A DNA stretch of 19,654 nucleotides, taken from Anaerolineae bacterium. Lineage in GTDB: Bacteria > Chloroflexota > Anaerolineae > Aggregatilineales > Phototrophicaceae. Made by a program: the position numbers and the translations under genes. Positions within the stretch are counted from its first letter, which is position 1. Each line of letters begins with the position of its first letter. The stretch lies in contig JANQRM010000410.1 of assembly GCA_028284565.1 (NCBI GenBank), positions 1-19,654 on the forward strand, given 5' to 3'. This document shows, piece by piece, positions 1 to 8,156 of this stretch. The notes under the pieces were generated by a model that saw nothing but the letters and a program-made list of their open reading frames with translations, searched no databases and was not told the origin of the DNA.

Positions 1-143
1 TCTGTCCGGTGGCGATGGTTTTTGTCCCCAGCCGAGATGGTATCAGCCATGACCCAGCCGAGTACACGTCGGCTGAAGATTGTATGTTGGGTGCACGGGT
101 ATTGATGGGCGGGTTACTTCAGTTGGATGTGATGTTGGATTGA
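1..143 (+). CDS. M20-family amidase (N-carbamoyl-amino-acid hydrolase / allantoate amidohydrolase type), 3' end only
   Basis: Only the last 46 codons are in the window, read from base 3 to a TGA at 141-143; the rest lies upstream. The visible tail reads MVFVPSRDGISHDPAEYTS, then a helix ending LLQLDVMLD. This is the typical C-terminus of the Zn-dependent M20 amidases that cleave N-carbamoyl amino acids, allantoate or ureidoglycolate. In these enzymes the His in GISH is a zinc ligand from the catalytic domain, and it is present here. The substrate cannot be decided from so short a piece. The gene converges on the SorC-type regulator at 453-1496. The family assignment is fairly sure and the exact activity is open. 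Confidence 0.75.
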   Translation, partial: CPVAMVFVPSRDGISHDPAEYTSAEDCMLGARVLMGGLLQLDVMLD

Positions 144-452
144 GTGTGTCCGCTGTATCTTAGATTGGCTCTTTTGCCCTTTTCCTTCGCTTTTAATTCG
201 CTCGTTTTTGTATGAAATCACATATCATGTATACAGTTAAGTACATACTCGATCCATTGACACTTCTATCAAGGTGCAGAAGTAGTAAGTCATCGAAGAG
301 GCGAAATCCCATGCGGTTTTCGTGGTTGTTTGCGGTAACACAAAAGGCATAGAGACAGCACAAATAACCTTAATGTTTGCGGTTTTGGGAACGACACATT
401 GTGAATAAGCGTAGTCGGACCTTGTCTTGGTCGTATATTTTATTGATGACAG
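144..452. other. Intergenic region between convergent genes
   Basis: This 309-bp stretch separates the end of the M20 amidase from the end of the SorC regulator. It starts with a pyrimidine-rich run (about 166-209). It also holds a 6-bp inverted repeat, ACTTCT at 262-267 and AGAAGT at 278-283, with a 10-nt loop. Neither strand has a T-run right after the hairpin, so it is not a classical intrinsic terminator. A 46-codon open frame from 212 has no ribosome binding site and no protein character. I see no RNA gene or mobile element. Confidence 0.5.
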
Positions 453-1496
453 CTAGCCTTTCGACATGCGGTCGAGTAAAAGTTGCCCTGTGATATGGTC
501 TGTAATTAAGATATTGGCAAGTTTGGCTTGTAGTATCCCATGAATCGCATCAACCATGTTGCGTGATGCGCCACCAAACAGAATCACTTTCAAATCCTCT
601 TCCTTCTCTAGCCGATGCCGCAGATTAGGTATTTCTAATCCGGTTAAGCTAAATAGCGGTGGATTGACTTGTTCATTGATACAATTACCTTCAATATCAA
701 AGAAATAAAGATCAATGTGAGCGACGGGCTTGAGTTCGCGTAGTTGGTCTGCCTGCGAAACATCGAGAACACCACGCTCCACGAGAATATTGATATAGCT
801 TTGTTCCCACACCGACATCACAATAATATTGGCTTCTTGGATAATGCCATAGACATCCCGGATGAGAGGAAGTTGCCGTGTTTGGGCGACTTGCTTTTCC
901 GTTTCCACCATCATAGGGACAGGAAGCCAGAAATGCCTCGCGCCGTAGGCATCTGCAAAATCCAGTGAGATAAGATTTGCGGTACCAGACCCCGCTTCTG
1001 GGCGGGTAAAGCCGTGCGTTGGGACAACTTGTAGATTGGGCAATACTTTGGTTGGATGTAAAAAACGTACCATCCGTCGTACAAACTCACGTCCCCCAGA
1101 TAAGGCAATGATGTCGTCATTTGTCAATAAGTAGTCAATATATCCCGCTGTTTCAATACATATTCGAGCTTGCACATCTTCCAGAAACGTGCTGCTGTTC
1201 GGGTCGACTTTTTGATTCACGAATTCACGACCTGCCACAAGGACCACATCATCTAATCCCAGACCTTGTTGCACGTCGCGACGAGTATTGACCAGAAAAC
1301 CAGTACGTTCCTCAGGCACAACCACTTTTAGGACGATGCCTTTAGCTTCTGCCAATTTCAGGGCATCAGCAATGTTTTGTCGGGTATAACCTAACTCATT
1401 TGCAATACGTACTCTGGGCAATTTTTCTTCAATGTGTTTCTTAGCGATCAAACGCAACTGCGCTTCACTTTCCCATGGTTTTCTTGTTGCCACCAT
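453..1496 (-). CDS. SorC/DeoR-family sugar-binding transcriptional regulator
   Basis: A 347-residue cytosolic DNA-binding regulator. Residues about 12-58 form a winged HTH with the SorC-style order (IANELGYTRQNIADALK, then a GIV wing). Residues about 80-347 form the NagB-like effector domain that binds a phosphorylated sugar. Recognisable blocks are NDDIIALSGG (usual consensus GDVIGVSWG), the LPVPM strand, FDIEGN, and the C-terminal LFGGASRNMVDAIHGILQ followed by ILITD. Length fits the family (about 310-350). The ATG at 1496 is preceded by AAGGAG at 1507-1502, five bases away. It diverges from the MoxR operon and converges on the M20 amidase, so it may control itself, the amidase unit or a distant sugar operon. 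The effector is not predictable. Confidence 0.9.
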   Translation of the reverse strand: MVATRKPWESEAQLRLIAKKHIEEKLPRVRIANELGYTRQNIADALKLAEAKGIVLKVVVPEERTGFLVNTRRDVQQGLGLDDVVLVAGREFVNQKVDPNSSTFLEDVQARICIETAGYIDYLLTNDDIIALSGGREFVRRMVRFLHPTKVLPNLQVVPTHGFTRPEAGSGTANLISLDFADAYGARHFWLPVPMMVETEKQVAQTRQLPLIRDVYGIIQEANIIVMSVWEQSYINILVERGVLDVSQADQLRELKPVAHIDLYFFDIEGNCINEQVNPPLFSLTGLEIPNLRHRLEKEEDLKVILFGGASRNMVDAIHGILQAKLANILITDHITGQLLLDRMSKG

Positions 1497-1534
1497 CTCT
1501 ACTCCTTATCAGATGTAACAAAATTAGTGCAGCT

Positions 1535-1616
1535 TGAGCATTCTGCCCCAATTAGCGCATTATTTTACATACTGCTTTTTTATTGGCAAGATGATATTTT
1601 CTGCTCATTTTGCTCA
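1535..1616. promoter_or_regulatory. Three TGAGCA/TGCTCA hexamers flanking the SorC promoter (candidate operator)
   Basis: TGAGCA occurs at 1535-1540, and its complement TGCTCA at 1602-1607 and 1611-1616. The last two sit in a 21-bp element whose ends are also inverted (TTCTG at 1600-1604, CAGAA at 1615-1619 by eye). The copies lie on both sides of the predicted promoter of the SorC-type gene. This is the arrangement expected for autoregulation by a tetrameric SorC protein that loops DNA. The hexamers are seen; their role is inferred. Confidence 0.35.
1562..1589 (-). promoter_or_regulatory. Predicted sigma70-type promoter of the SorC regulator
   Basis: On the minus strand a -35 box TTGCCA (1589-1584, 5/6 match) is followed after 16 bp by a -10 box TAAAAT (1567-1562, 5/6 match). 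Transcription would start near 1555, about 60 bp upstream of the ATG at 1496. No experimental support can be seen in sequence. Confidence 0.4.
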
Positions 1617-1819
1617 GAACAGCGACTCTGTGTCAGAGTGGACAATCCGGTACTGTAATTCTAGGGGTAATCCAACTGCCGTTTGTATTGGCTGGTTGTC
1701 CGCGTTGTCCATAAATTGCCAGCACACCGCATCGATGGATAGGGGACCTTCCTCCAATGCCCAAAATGTCGGGAATGCCCCTTACCGAAAATAAATGTAG
1801 TGTGAAAGGATAAATCCAA

Positions 1820-3829
1820 ATGGCCCGTAGAAAGAAAGGTCGAAAATACCCGCGCCAGCTGACACAGGCGTTGCGAATAGTCGGTAATGAGCATTTGGAT
1901 CCCGTGTACTTGGCATCCTTAAGTCAAGAGGTTCCGCTGTTAATGGTTGGAGAGCATGGGATAGCAAAAACTCGATTAACAACCCTAATCGCAGACGCTA
2001 CCGGAAGCGAATATCGTCATTACAATATGTCGCAGGTTAGTTTCGAGGACTCCTTCGGTATTCCGGTTCCTGTACCGGGGACGAAAGAAATTGAATTTAT
2101 TGGAAAAGGGACGGTTTGGTGTGCAACCTTCATCTTTTTCGATGAACTCAATCGTGCTCGTCCCGATCTAGCCAATAAATACTTCTCGACGATCCATGAG
2201 CGTAGTGTGCTGGGTATCGAGCTAGAGCATCTGAAACATCGGTGGGCGGCAATGAACCCCTCACAGGATGAATCGGAATATATCGACTCACAGGACTACT
2301 ATCTAGGCACTGAGACATTAGACCCGGCACTGATTGATCGCTTCGTGTTTGTCGTCATCATGCCAAAACAGTTTAGTGAAGCGCAACTTCGCCTAATTAT
2401 TGATCCCAATAGTTTAGCGGTTGATAACGATTTTTCACTACCTGTGCTGATCGAAGAAACGCAGACGCTCATCGAAGAGATATCGGCAGACGACTGGAAC
2501 TGTGTGATTGATTATGTGTTGTGTGCTTTGCAGTTGTTGTCGAAAGCAGATTTACCGCAAACGCCACGTCGTGCCAAAATGATAGCAGAAGCGATCGTTG
2601 CCATCCATGCAAGCCGTCAAGTGCTAGAGGGGCCAGATGTCGATTGGGAACCCAGTATGCGCTTAGCCCTGTTGAATACAATCCCCCAACGTGCGTATCC
2701 AATCCCGCCACAAGAATGGACGCTAGAATTGGTGCATCAACAAGCTTATGCGTTGGCACAACATATTCAAGACCCGCGCTGGCGGAAAATCTTTCAACTG
2801 CAAGACCCGGTTGAGCGTATTTTGCTGGCAGATGAATTGGGACTTAGTGACGAAGAAATCAGTGTCTTGATTACGCAAGCCATACAAGCAGAAACGAGCG
2901 ATCCTAAGCGATACGCGCTCTGTGCAAGCCTATATCTGGCTTACCATCAACAACGTAACCTCTCAACCATGGCGTGGGCAAGCATCGTCCAACCATTCCG
3001 TGAGATTGCTGAACCGCGCTTGTTAACGGTCTCTGATAACGATAATGACCTCTCATCGATTCGCTTATGGGTTCAAAGCGAAGGGATCAACGGTGTTGTT
3101 GAACGTCTGTTGCGAAACTATCTGTTTACAGGCTGGTCAGCAAAGTTGTTTAAAGGTGCTGATGTCACATGGTCCAAAGCCCGCGATGAATTCACAACCT
3201 TGTTAAAACAATTCGGCTTGTCGGAAAAACCGACCACATCGACTTCTCCATTTGGTCGGCGGCTTAGTCGCGCGAGTAGTTCACGATCTGAACAAGCCGC
3301 GGGTGTGGTCACGCAGTTAGCCAACCTGAGCCTGACGCAGGAATTCGTTCGGTTTGACATCGAAACGATCCTTTCGGATTTGGCTTCCTATTTTGATCAA
3401 CCCATCGACAATGTCTCTCAGCTCATTCGAGTGTTGGAGCAGGCGAACCAACCCAAGGTTCGCAATCTGAAGATACGTTTGAAACGCCAATGGAAGAAAT
3501 TGGACTTGTCGGGTGTGGCGATGCTTGCTCCGTGGTCTACCGAGTACCAGCAAGCCCTGAAACTACAACCGACAGGTCTGCAGATTGAGCTGGGTGAGAA
3601 TGAAGAGCGAGAGCGAATTTCATCGCGGTTTGGTCGCCGACTTACTATGTGGCAGGCAACGGATATGTTGCTCGTACTAAACGTTCTCACACGATCTCCA
3701 TCAGACATTTTGGTCATGAACCGAGAGATTGTCTTAGAGACAGCGTTCTTAAGTCGGTCTCTAGTGAGCGATGACCCGCGCTTAGTCGCTCTTGCTAAAC
3801 AGCTGAATGCACGGAAAGGAGCAATTTAA
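1820..3829 (+). CDS. MoxR-like AAA+ ATPase with a long C-terminal extension
   Basis: A 669-residue cytosolic AAA+ protein. It has Walker A GEHGIAKT (44-51), Walker B FIFFDE (104-109), sensor 1 Asn146 in AAMNPS, and an arginine-finger segment LDPALIDRF (168-175). The order and the hydrophobic insert before Walker B fit the MoxR branch, whose members act as chaperones that insert cofactors or remodel partners together with VWA proteins. MoxR proteins are usually about 300-350 residues. The roughly 350 extra residues here are alpha-helical-looking, recognise no family by eye, and contain the motif FGRRL twice (478-482 and 604-608). The ATG follows GAAAGGA (1803-1809). The stop is two bases before the VWA gene, so the two proteins are almost certainly co-translated partners. 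Confidence 0.88.
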   Translation: MARRKKGRKYPRQLTQALRIVGNEHLDPVYLASLSQEVPLLMVGEHGIAKTRLTTLIADATGSEYRHYNMSQVSFEDSFGIPVPVPGTKEIEFIGKGTVWCATFIFFDELNRARPDLANKYFSTIHERSVLGIELEHLKHRWAAMNPSQDESEYIDSQDYYLGTETLDPALIDRFVFVVIMPKQFSEAQLRLIIDPNSLAVDNDFSLPVLIEETQTLIEEISADDWNCVIDYVLCALQLLSKADLPQTPRRAKMIAEAIVAIHASRQVLEGPDVDWEPSMRLALLNTIPQRAYPIPPQEWTLELVHQQAYALAQHIQDPRWRKIFQLQDPVERILLADELGLSDEEISVLITQAIQAETSDPKRYALCASLYLAYHQQRNLSTMAWASIVQPFREIAEPRLLTVSDNDNDLSSIRLWVQSEGINGVVERLLRNYLFTGWSAKLFKGADVTWSKARDEFTTLLKQFGLSEKPTTSTSPFGRRLSRASSSRSEQAAGVVTQLANLSLTQEFVRFDIETILSDLASYFDQPIDNVSQLIRVLEQANQPKVRNLKIRLKRQWKKLDLSGVAMLAPWSTEYQQALKLQPTGLQIELGENEERERISSRFGRRLTMWQATDMLLVLNVLTRSPSDILVMNREIVLETAFLSRSLVSDDPRLVALAKQLNARKGAI

Positions 3830-3831
3830 CA

Positions 3832-5355
3832 ATGACAACACGAACGATACCTGATCTAGATACAAAAGCCATTATCAAGCGGATTCTCTCTGTCATTCCG
3901 CCGGGGACACTGGCAATGGAAGTGTTTATCGGCTTGTTGCAGGAAGAGTACAGTACTCGCGTCACTACCGCGGCGATTTATAGTTCTCAGCCTCCGAGAT
4001 TGATTTTGAATCCTGACTTTGTCGCAGCGCATTGCCAACGTGATGAGCATTTGTTCTTGTTGGTGATGCACGAAATCTGGCATTTATTGTTGGCGCACTT
4101 ACGCATCTATCCTCGGATGACGATGGCGCAAAATATCGCCACAGATACCATAATCAATGCCTTGCTAAGTCGGGAGTATAAACAACCGGAATTTCAGGGA
4201 TTCTTGGATAAACTATATGAAGCTGATGAGTTTCCAGATATGTTGCTCCGCCCGCCGGCTGGCTGGTCTGCTGATACGCCCGATTATCCTAATGGGGATC
4301 ATTTACCTACTGGGACACTTCGTATTCTAAAACAGCTATATCCGTCGCCGGGGTCATCATATAAAACATTCCCATTCTATAGTGAAATCGTTGACTTGTT
4401 TCGGCGACCGACGATGCCCCCCAATCCATCAGAGTCTTCGTCGGGTGGCTCTGCAGTGAATTCACCACAACCACCGAACGGGACATCGCCAACAGACCCG
4501 TCAGAACATGAGCCATCCGATACAGATAATCCACAGGCGCAATCAGCGAATGCTCCTTTGTTGCTGGGGAATCATGATGATGAGATTGATGAGTATTTGG
4601 CTTCCGATTTGTTTAGAAGTCTGTTTCGTGACATGATGCGTGGTGGAGATGATGGGCTATATGAGTTAATCGAGGGCTTTGAAGATTACCTTCAAACTCT
4701 GCAGGTTGACCAACAATCTGTCGCACATCAAGCGCGTGTCGCGTTTCGGCGTATCTTGCGACGCTGTCTCAATCGCGGTAAAGGAGGGGAGTTTATGCGC
4801 AAGCGTCAGCTCCACACCCAGTACGTTGGTCAAGGTGTCATCATGAATTCAAGAGACCGTTGGCAATGGGCGCGAGCGCAATTGAGTTCATCCTTACTTC
4901 GGAATCGTCAGCCGATGGACATTGTCATTCGAACCGATATACCGGCTTTTGCTCACGTCTATCTCGATGTATCTGGCTCGATGCGGGACTGTATTGGTTT
5001 CTTAGTCGACCTCTTGATTCCGCCCGCACGTCGCCACATGATTGAGGTGTGGCAATTTTCGACAGCCGTCCGAGCCTTGCCCATAAATGACTTGTCAGAA
5101 CGGCGTGTCACTACCTCTGGAGGAACGGACTTAAATGCGGTTTTCCAACACATCATAGAAGACGTACCAGCGGATATCCGGGACATTATCATCCTGACAG
5201 ATGCCGAATCACCAGAGATTAAGGCAGATTATCAAGCACAATTGGCGAAACGCGGTGTGCAATGTCACTTCGTTTTACCAACCCAAACAAGCCATATCGA
5301 AAAGTGGAAGGAATTTGCATCGACCATCACCATCTTGCCCGGCTTTGAGGGCTAA
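3832..5355 (+). CDS. DUF2201-type protein: putative metallopeptidase domain plus VWA domain (MoxR partner)
   Basis: A 507-residue protein. The N-terminal third matches the putative metallopeptidase domain of DUF2201 proteins, with HEIWHLLLAH at 80-89 (HExxH plus a further His). Residues about 190-245 are a Pro/Ser/Asn-rich linker. The C-terminal part is a VWA-like domain with a complete MIDAS: DVSGS with Asp379, Ser381 and Ser383, Thr432 in SGGTDL, and Asp457 in ILTDAE. Such a MIDAS binds a divalent metal and a protein ligand. There is no signal peptide, so it should be cytosolic. The gene starts two bases after the MoxR stop, with AAAGGAG (3815-3821) inside the end of that gene. Whether the HExxH is proteolytic or structural is unknown. 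Pairing with a MoxR ATPase is standard for the family; the substrate is unknown. Confidence 0.87.
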   Translation: MTTRTIPDLDTKAIIKRILSVIPPGTLAMEVFIGLLQEEYSTRVTTAAIYSSQPPRLILNPDFVAAHCQRDEHLFLLVMHEIWHLLLAHLRIYPRMTMAQNIATDTIINALLSREYKQPEFQGFLDKLYEADEFPDMLLRPPAGWSADTPDYPNGDHLPTGTLRILKQLYPSPGSSYKTFPFYSEIVDLFRRPTMPPNPSESSSGGSAVNSPQPPNGTSPTDPSEHEPSDTDNPQAQSANAPLLLGNHDDEIDEYLASDLFRSLFRDMMRGGDDGLYELIEGFEDYLQTLQVDQQSVAHQARVAFRRILRRCLNRGKGGEFMRKRQLHTQYVGQGVIMNSRDRWQWARAQLSSSLLRNRQPMDIVIRTDIPAFAHVYLDVSGSMRDCIGFLVDLLIPPARRHMIEVWQFSTAVRALPINDLSERRVTTSGGTDLNAVFQHIIEDVPADIRDIIILTDAESPEIKADYQAQLAKRGVQCHFVLPTQTSHIEKWKEFASTITILPGFEG

Positions 5356-5371
5356 CACACTCGCAATCAAT

Positions 5372-5399
5372 GGGTATTTTGTCGCTGGATGAGATACCC
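5372..5399 (+). terminator. Weak hairpin after the MoxR-VWA operon
   Basis: GGGTAT (5372-5377) pairs with ATACCC (5394-5399) around a 16-nt loop and is followed by GTTTTGCTT. It lies 17 bp after the VWA gene stop. The stem is short for its loop, so this is only a candidate terminator. Confidence 0.3.
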
Positions 5400-5508
5400 G
5401 TTTTGCTTAAGTTTTGCACTGTTGTATTAGTAAATGGAGTTAATGGAACTACTCCGCACATCGTCTGCCTTAAGTAACTGTGTGCTAGATCAAGTTATAT
5501 CGACCCAA

Positions 5509-5537
5509 TTGTCGATTCGATTGGACCGTACTATAGT
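5509..5537 (+). promoter_or_regulatory. Predicted promoter of the lipoprotein gene
   Basis: TTGTCG (5509-5514, 4/6 match to -35) is followed after exactly 17 bp by TATAGT (5532-5537, 5/6 match to -10). Transcription would start near 5544, about 35 bp before the ATG at 5578. This suggests that the lipoprotein is transcribed separately from the upstream MoxR-VWA pair. Confidence 0.45.
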
Positions 5538-5577
5538 TGAGTCATTCGTTCGTCTGGTCTATTTCGGATGACAGCCC

Positions 5578-8004
5578 ATGAACAAGTCTATTCTGTTGAT
5601 CCTTCTCGGTTCGTTTATGCTGTTCGCTTGTAGTGGCGAGACAGCCACATTAGCACCTACCAGTGAACCCACACGTGAAGCAACTAGCACACCGACGCAA
5701 TTACCGCCTCCTCCAACACAAGACCCCGAAGTCTGTACCGGATTGGTGACGACAGCCCTGAATGCTGTTGAGTTGGCTTGTGGTCCTACCGGGCGCAATG
5801 AAGTGTGCTATGGCAATGGCTCACTCTCGATCGACATCCAGCCTGATGTGCAGAATATCTCATTTGCTCAACCCGGCGATCTAGTGGACATCAACGCTCT
5901 GCGCTCTATCACGCTCTCATCACTGAATACAGCAACCGATGAATGGGGAATTGCCCTGATGAAGTTGCAGGCGAATCTAGCCGAGACACTTCCGGGACAA
6001 AACGTGACCTTTCTCATGTTCGGCGATGTGTCGTTAGAATATGCTGAAATGATCGATGGCGTGCAAGCGTTCTATTTTCAAACAGGTATTGGGCAAGCCA
6101 TCTGTGCCGAGGCACCAGATGATGGGATTCTCATCCAATCGCCAAGTTCCACAACCGAAGTCGCCATCGTCATGAATGATATTGAGATTAACCTCAATGA
6201 TACAATTTACGTACAGGCACAAACCGAAGACGATCTAGCAGTGAACGTGCTAGAAGGGCAGGCAGAGGTAACTGTTGGGGATGATTCAGCGATTGTCTCT
6301 GCGGGAAATCGCGTGACGGTTGCCGATGCTGATGCGGAAGACCCCATCAGTGAACCGGAACCCTTTGTTGGTGAGGCATTGCAGGCACTACCGATCAACA
6401 ACCTTGAACGTCCCGTCGATATCCCTGATGTGGAATTGAACAGCACCTTTGTTGAGGATGTAGAAGGCTGGACGGGCTATCCGGATGATTCGGAACTTAC
6501 TCATGTCTCAGCCGACGAAACTTCCGATGGTCATATTTGTTCAACTGATCTCAGTACAGGTGAATTCTGGTATTTCGAGTCACCGGACGATTGGGAAGGC
6601 GATCAAAGCGATTTGTACGGTGGGATGCTCACCTTCGTTCTCAAGCAATCCGCGATCGATCCACAGGATAATCAACCTGATGTCATGCTCGTCAGCCCGA
6701 ACATAACCTTGCACTATGATACTGCCGTCAATCCAGACGTGAACTGGATAGCCTACAGCATCCTCCTTGATGAAACAGCAGGCTGGTTGGTTGCGGGTAC
6801 GAGTGAAACCCCAACTGCAGACGACATGCAGGATGCACTGGCTTCGCTGGAAAATATTCGTATTCGCGGCGCGTATGGTTCTGGCGAAGATACGGGTTGC
6901 CTTGATAGTGTTCAGATCATCCGACTTATCGAGCCAACAACCCCCAACGAGCGTGATGAGCCTTATATCGAGCCTACACCGATGACAGAGTTTATGACCG
7001 ATGCGATTGTCATCAATGTTGGTGATATCCAAGCGGGTAACATCGAAGCAATCGGTGAAGTTCATATCTATACTTTCTCCCTCACATCCGAGCAGGACAT
7101 CATGTTCGCAGGGCTTGGGGCAGACGATGCCATTGTGTGGCAGTTGGAATCAAATGCGGGAGAGATTGTGTTCGAGCGCGAAGGTTTGTGGTTTGGTAAT
7201 CTGGTCGGACCCTATGCGCTAAGCGAAGGGGATTATTCCCTGCAAGTGATCGGTCAAGCCAGCACGACGGGTAATTACAGCTTCCAAATTTGGGAACATC
7301 TCGAACCGCAGAGCTTCACCCTTGAACCAGGTGACATTGTAGCAAACGGCTCAATCGGTGATGGGTCAGGTCGTATCGAATCGCCCGGTGCAGTCGATAT
7401 CTATACTCTTAATCTAGATCAACCGGCAGACATCTATTTCGCTGTTTTGGTAGTTCCTGAGGAGATGTTGACAGAAGCACAGGAAGTCAATAGCAAAGAG
7501 TGGCAATTAATAGACGAAGCAGGTACAGAATATTTCAGTGATACAGGTATGTGGTTCGGTAATGATCCGGGTGTCATTCCACTGGATTCCGGCATATACA
7601 CACTGACCGTCAAAGCTGAACTGAACAACACCGGCATTTATCATTTCCGTATCTGGGAAATGCCTGAGCCACAAACTTTCTCCATAGCTGTCGGGGATGC
7701 TATTTCAGACGGTGTGCCCGAAGCAGGCGCAGGACATATCGAAGAGCCGGGCGCACAAGACATCTATACGCTGACCATCGACACCGAGCGACGCATTCTC
7801 TTTGATGCATTGGACGAAGACCTATCCGTCAACTGGATGCTCATAGATGAAGCTGGTAGCGTGTTATTCAACGTATCTGGCATGTGGGAGAACAATGACC
7901 CCGGTACGTACACACTTGCTCCCGGCATTTATACCATCACCATCTGGGGGCGTGGTGATGAAACAGGAGCCTATCGTTTCCAAGTGACTGACGACTCATC
8001 TTAG
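5578..8004 (+). CDS. Large lipoprotein with FecR-like, laminin-B-like and three tandem C-terminal repeat domains
   Basis: An 808-residue secreted protein. A short signal peptide ends in the lipobox LFAC with Cys18, followed by a Thr/Pro-rich tether to about residue 50. Residues about 50-180 are an extracytoplasmic domain containing YGNGS and FLMFGDVSLEY. Residues 183-250 resemble a FecR-type beta domain (VNVLEGQAEVTVGDDSA, then GNRVTV). Residues 298-448 match the laminin B (domain IV) pattern: FWYFESPDDWEGDQSDLYGG, then LDETAGW, LENIRIRGAY and a final GCLDSVQI. Residues 475-808 hold three repeats of about 100-120 residues resembling bacterial pre-peptidase C-terminal domains. The likely role is surface binding of a carbohydrate or protein; no catalytic motif is seen. 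The ATG at 5578 is fixed by the signal peptide although its RBS is weak. Confidence 0.82.
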   Translation: MNKSILLILLGSFMLFACSGETATLAPTSEPTREATSTPTQLPPPPTQDPEVCTGLVTTALNAVELACGPTGRNEVCYGNGSLSIDIQPDVQNISFAQPGDLVDINALRSITLSSLNTATDEWGIALMKLQANLAETLPGQNVTFLMFGDVSLEYAEMIDGVQAFYFQTGIGQAICAEAPDDGILIQSPSSTTEVAIVMNDIEINLNDTIYVQAQTEDDLAVNVLEGQAEVTVGDDSAIVSAGNRVTVADADAEDPISEPEPFVGEALQALPINNLERPVDIPDVELNSTFVEDVEGWTGYPDDSELTHVSADETSDGHICSTDLSTGEFWYFESPDDWEGDQSDLYGGMLTFVLKQSAIDPQDNQPDVMLVSPNITLHYDTAVNPDVNWIAYSILLDETAGWLVAGTSETPTADDMQDALASLENIRIRGAYGSGEDTGCLDSVQIIRLIEPTTPNERDEPYIEPTPMTEFMTDAIVINVGDIQAGNIEAIGEVHIYTFSLTSEQDIMFAGLGADDAIVWQLESNAGEIVFEREGLWFGNLVGPYALSEGDYSLQVIGQASTTGNYSFQIWEHLEPQSFTLEPGDIVANGSIGDGSGRIESPGAVDIYTLNLDQPADIYFAVLVVPEEMLTEAQEVNSKEWQLIDEAGTEYFSDTGMWFGNDPGVIPLDSGIYTLTVKAELNNTGIYHFRIWEMPEPQTFSIAVGDAISDGVPEAGAGHIEEPGAQDIYTLTIDTERRILFDALDEDLSVNWMLIDEAGSVLFNVSGMWENNDPGTYTLAPGIYTITIWGRGDETGAYRFQVTDDSS
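7000..8001 (+). repeat. Three tandem protein-level repeats in the lipoprotein C-terminus
   Basis: The units cover residues about 475-577, 578-697 and 698-808. Shared landmarks are DIYTL or HIYTF, W-x-LI-x-EAG (W-x-LE-x-NAG in unit 1), G[LM]W followed by an Asn-containing turn, a G-x-Y-[ST]-[LI] strand, and a closing TG-x-Y-x-F. The boundary motif WE-x-x-EPQ[ST]F ends units 1 and 2. The DNA is not repeated closely, so the duplication is old. The fold is probably a PPC-like beta sandwich. Confidence 0.7.
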
Positions 8005-8026
8005 TAATATAGCAATCAAAGACTGA

Positions 8027-8048
8027 AGAGCGAGTATTATTTCGCTCT
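8027..8048. terminator. Hairpin between convergent genes (possible bidirectional terminator)
   Basis: A perfect 7-bp stem, AGAGCGA (8027-8033) with TCGCTCT (8042-8048), encloses an 8-nt loop 22 bp after the lipoprotein stop. There is no good T-run on the plus strand. On the minus strand the following bases are moderately T-rich. An 11-bp palindrome (AGCAAATTGCT, 8069-8079) lies nearby. Confidence 0.4.
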
Positions 8049-8156
8049 CCAAGCAAATCAATCGTGATAGCAAATTGCTGTTATTCCCAGCATCCGGAAG
8101 TCCGAAATGTATTCGTTCTCCCGATGGAGTTGTTACAGGGAACAATAGACCATAAG

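Larger units (their letters stand above)
1497..1819. other. Divergent intergenic region between the SorC regulator and the MoxR operon
   Basis: This 323-bp region must hold the promoters of both flanking genes. The best minus-strand promoter is given separately. For the plus strand only a weak candidate is seen: TTGGCT at 1688-1693 and CATAAA at 1710-1715, spacer 16. A perfect 6-bp inverted repeat (ACTCTG-TGT-CAGAGT) lies at 1625-1639. On the minus strand, 1781-1614 is open for 56 codons between stops and reads protein-like (fragments FWALEEGPLSID, CWQFMDNADNQPIQT and VGLPLELQYRIVH). It has no start codon with an RBS, so it may be a decayed gene tail; I do not recognise it. Confidence 0.4.

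Noticed and set aside
212..352. A 46-codon plus-strand frame after the amidase
   Set aside because: There is no RBS and the predicted peptide is Lys/Ser/Arg-rich without any family signature.
1661..1982. Minus-strand open frames overlapping the start of the MoxR gene
   Set aside because: They overlap a well-supported gene in another frame, lack RBS and have Cys/Arg/Trp-rich shadow composition.
6580..7065. A 161-codon minus-strand open frame inside the lipoprotein gene
   Set aside because: It is antisense to a gene with clear domains and has no recognisable motif or RBS, so it is a shadow frame.
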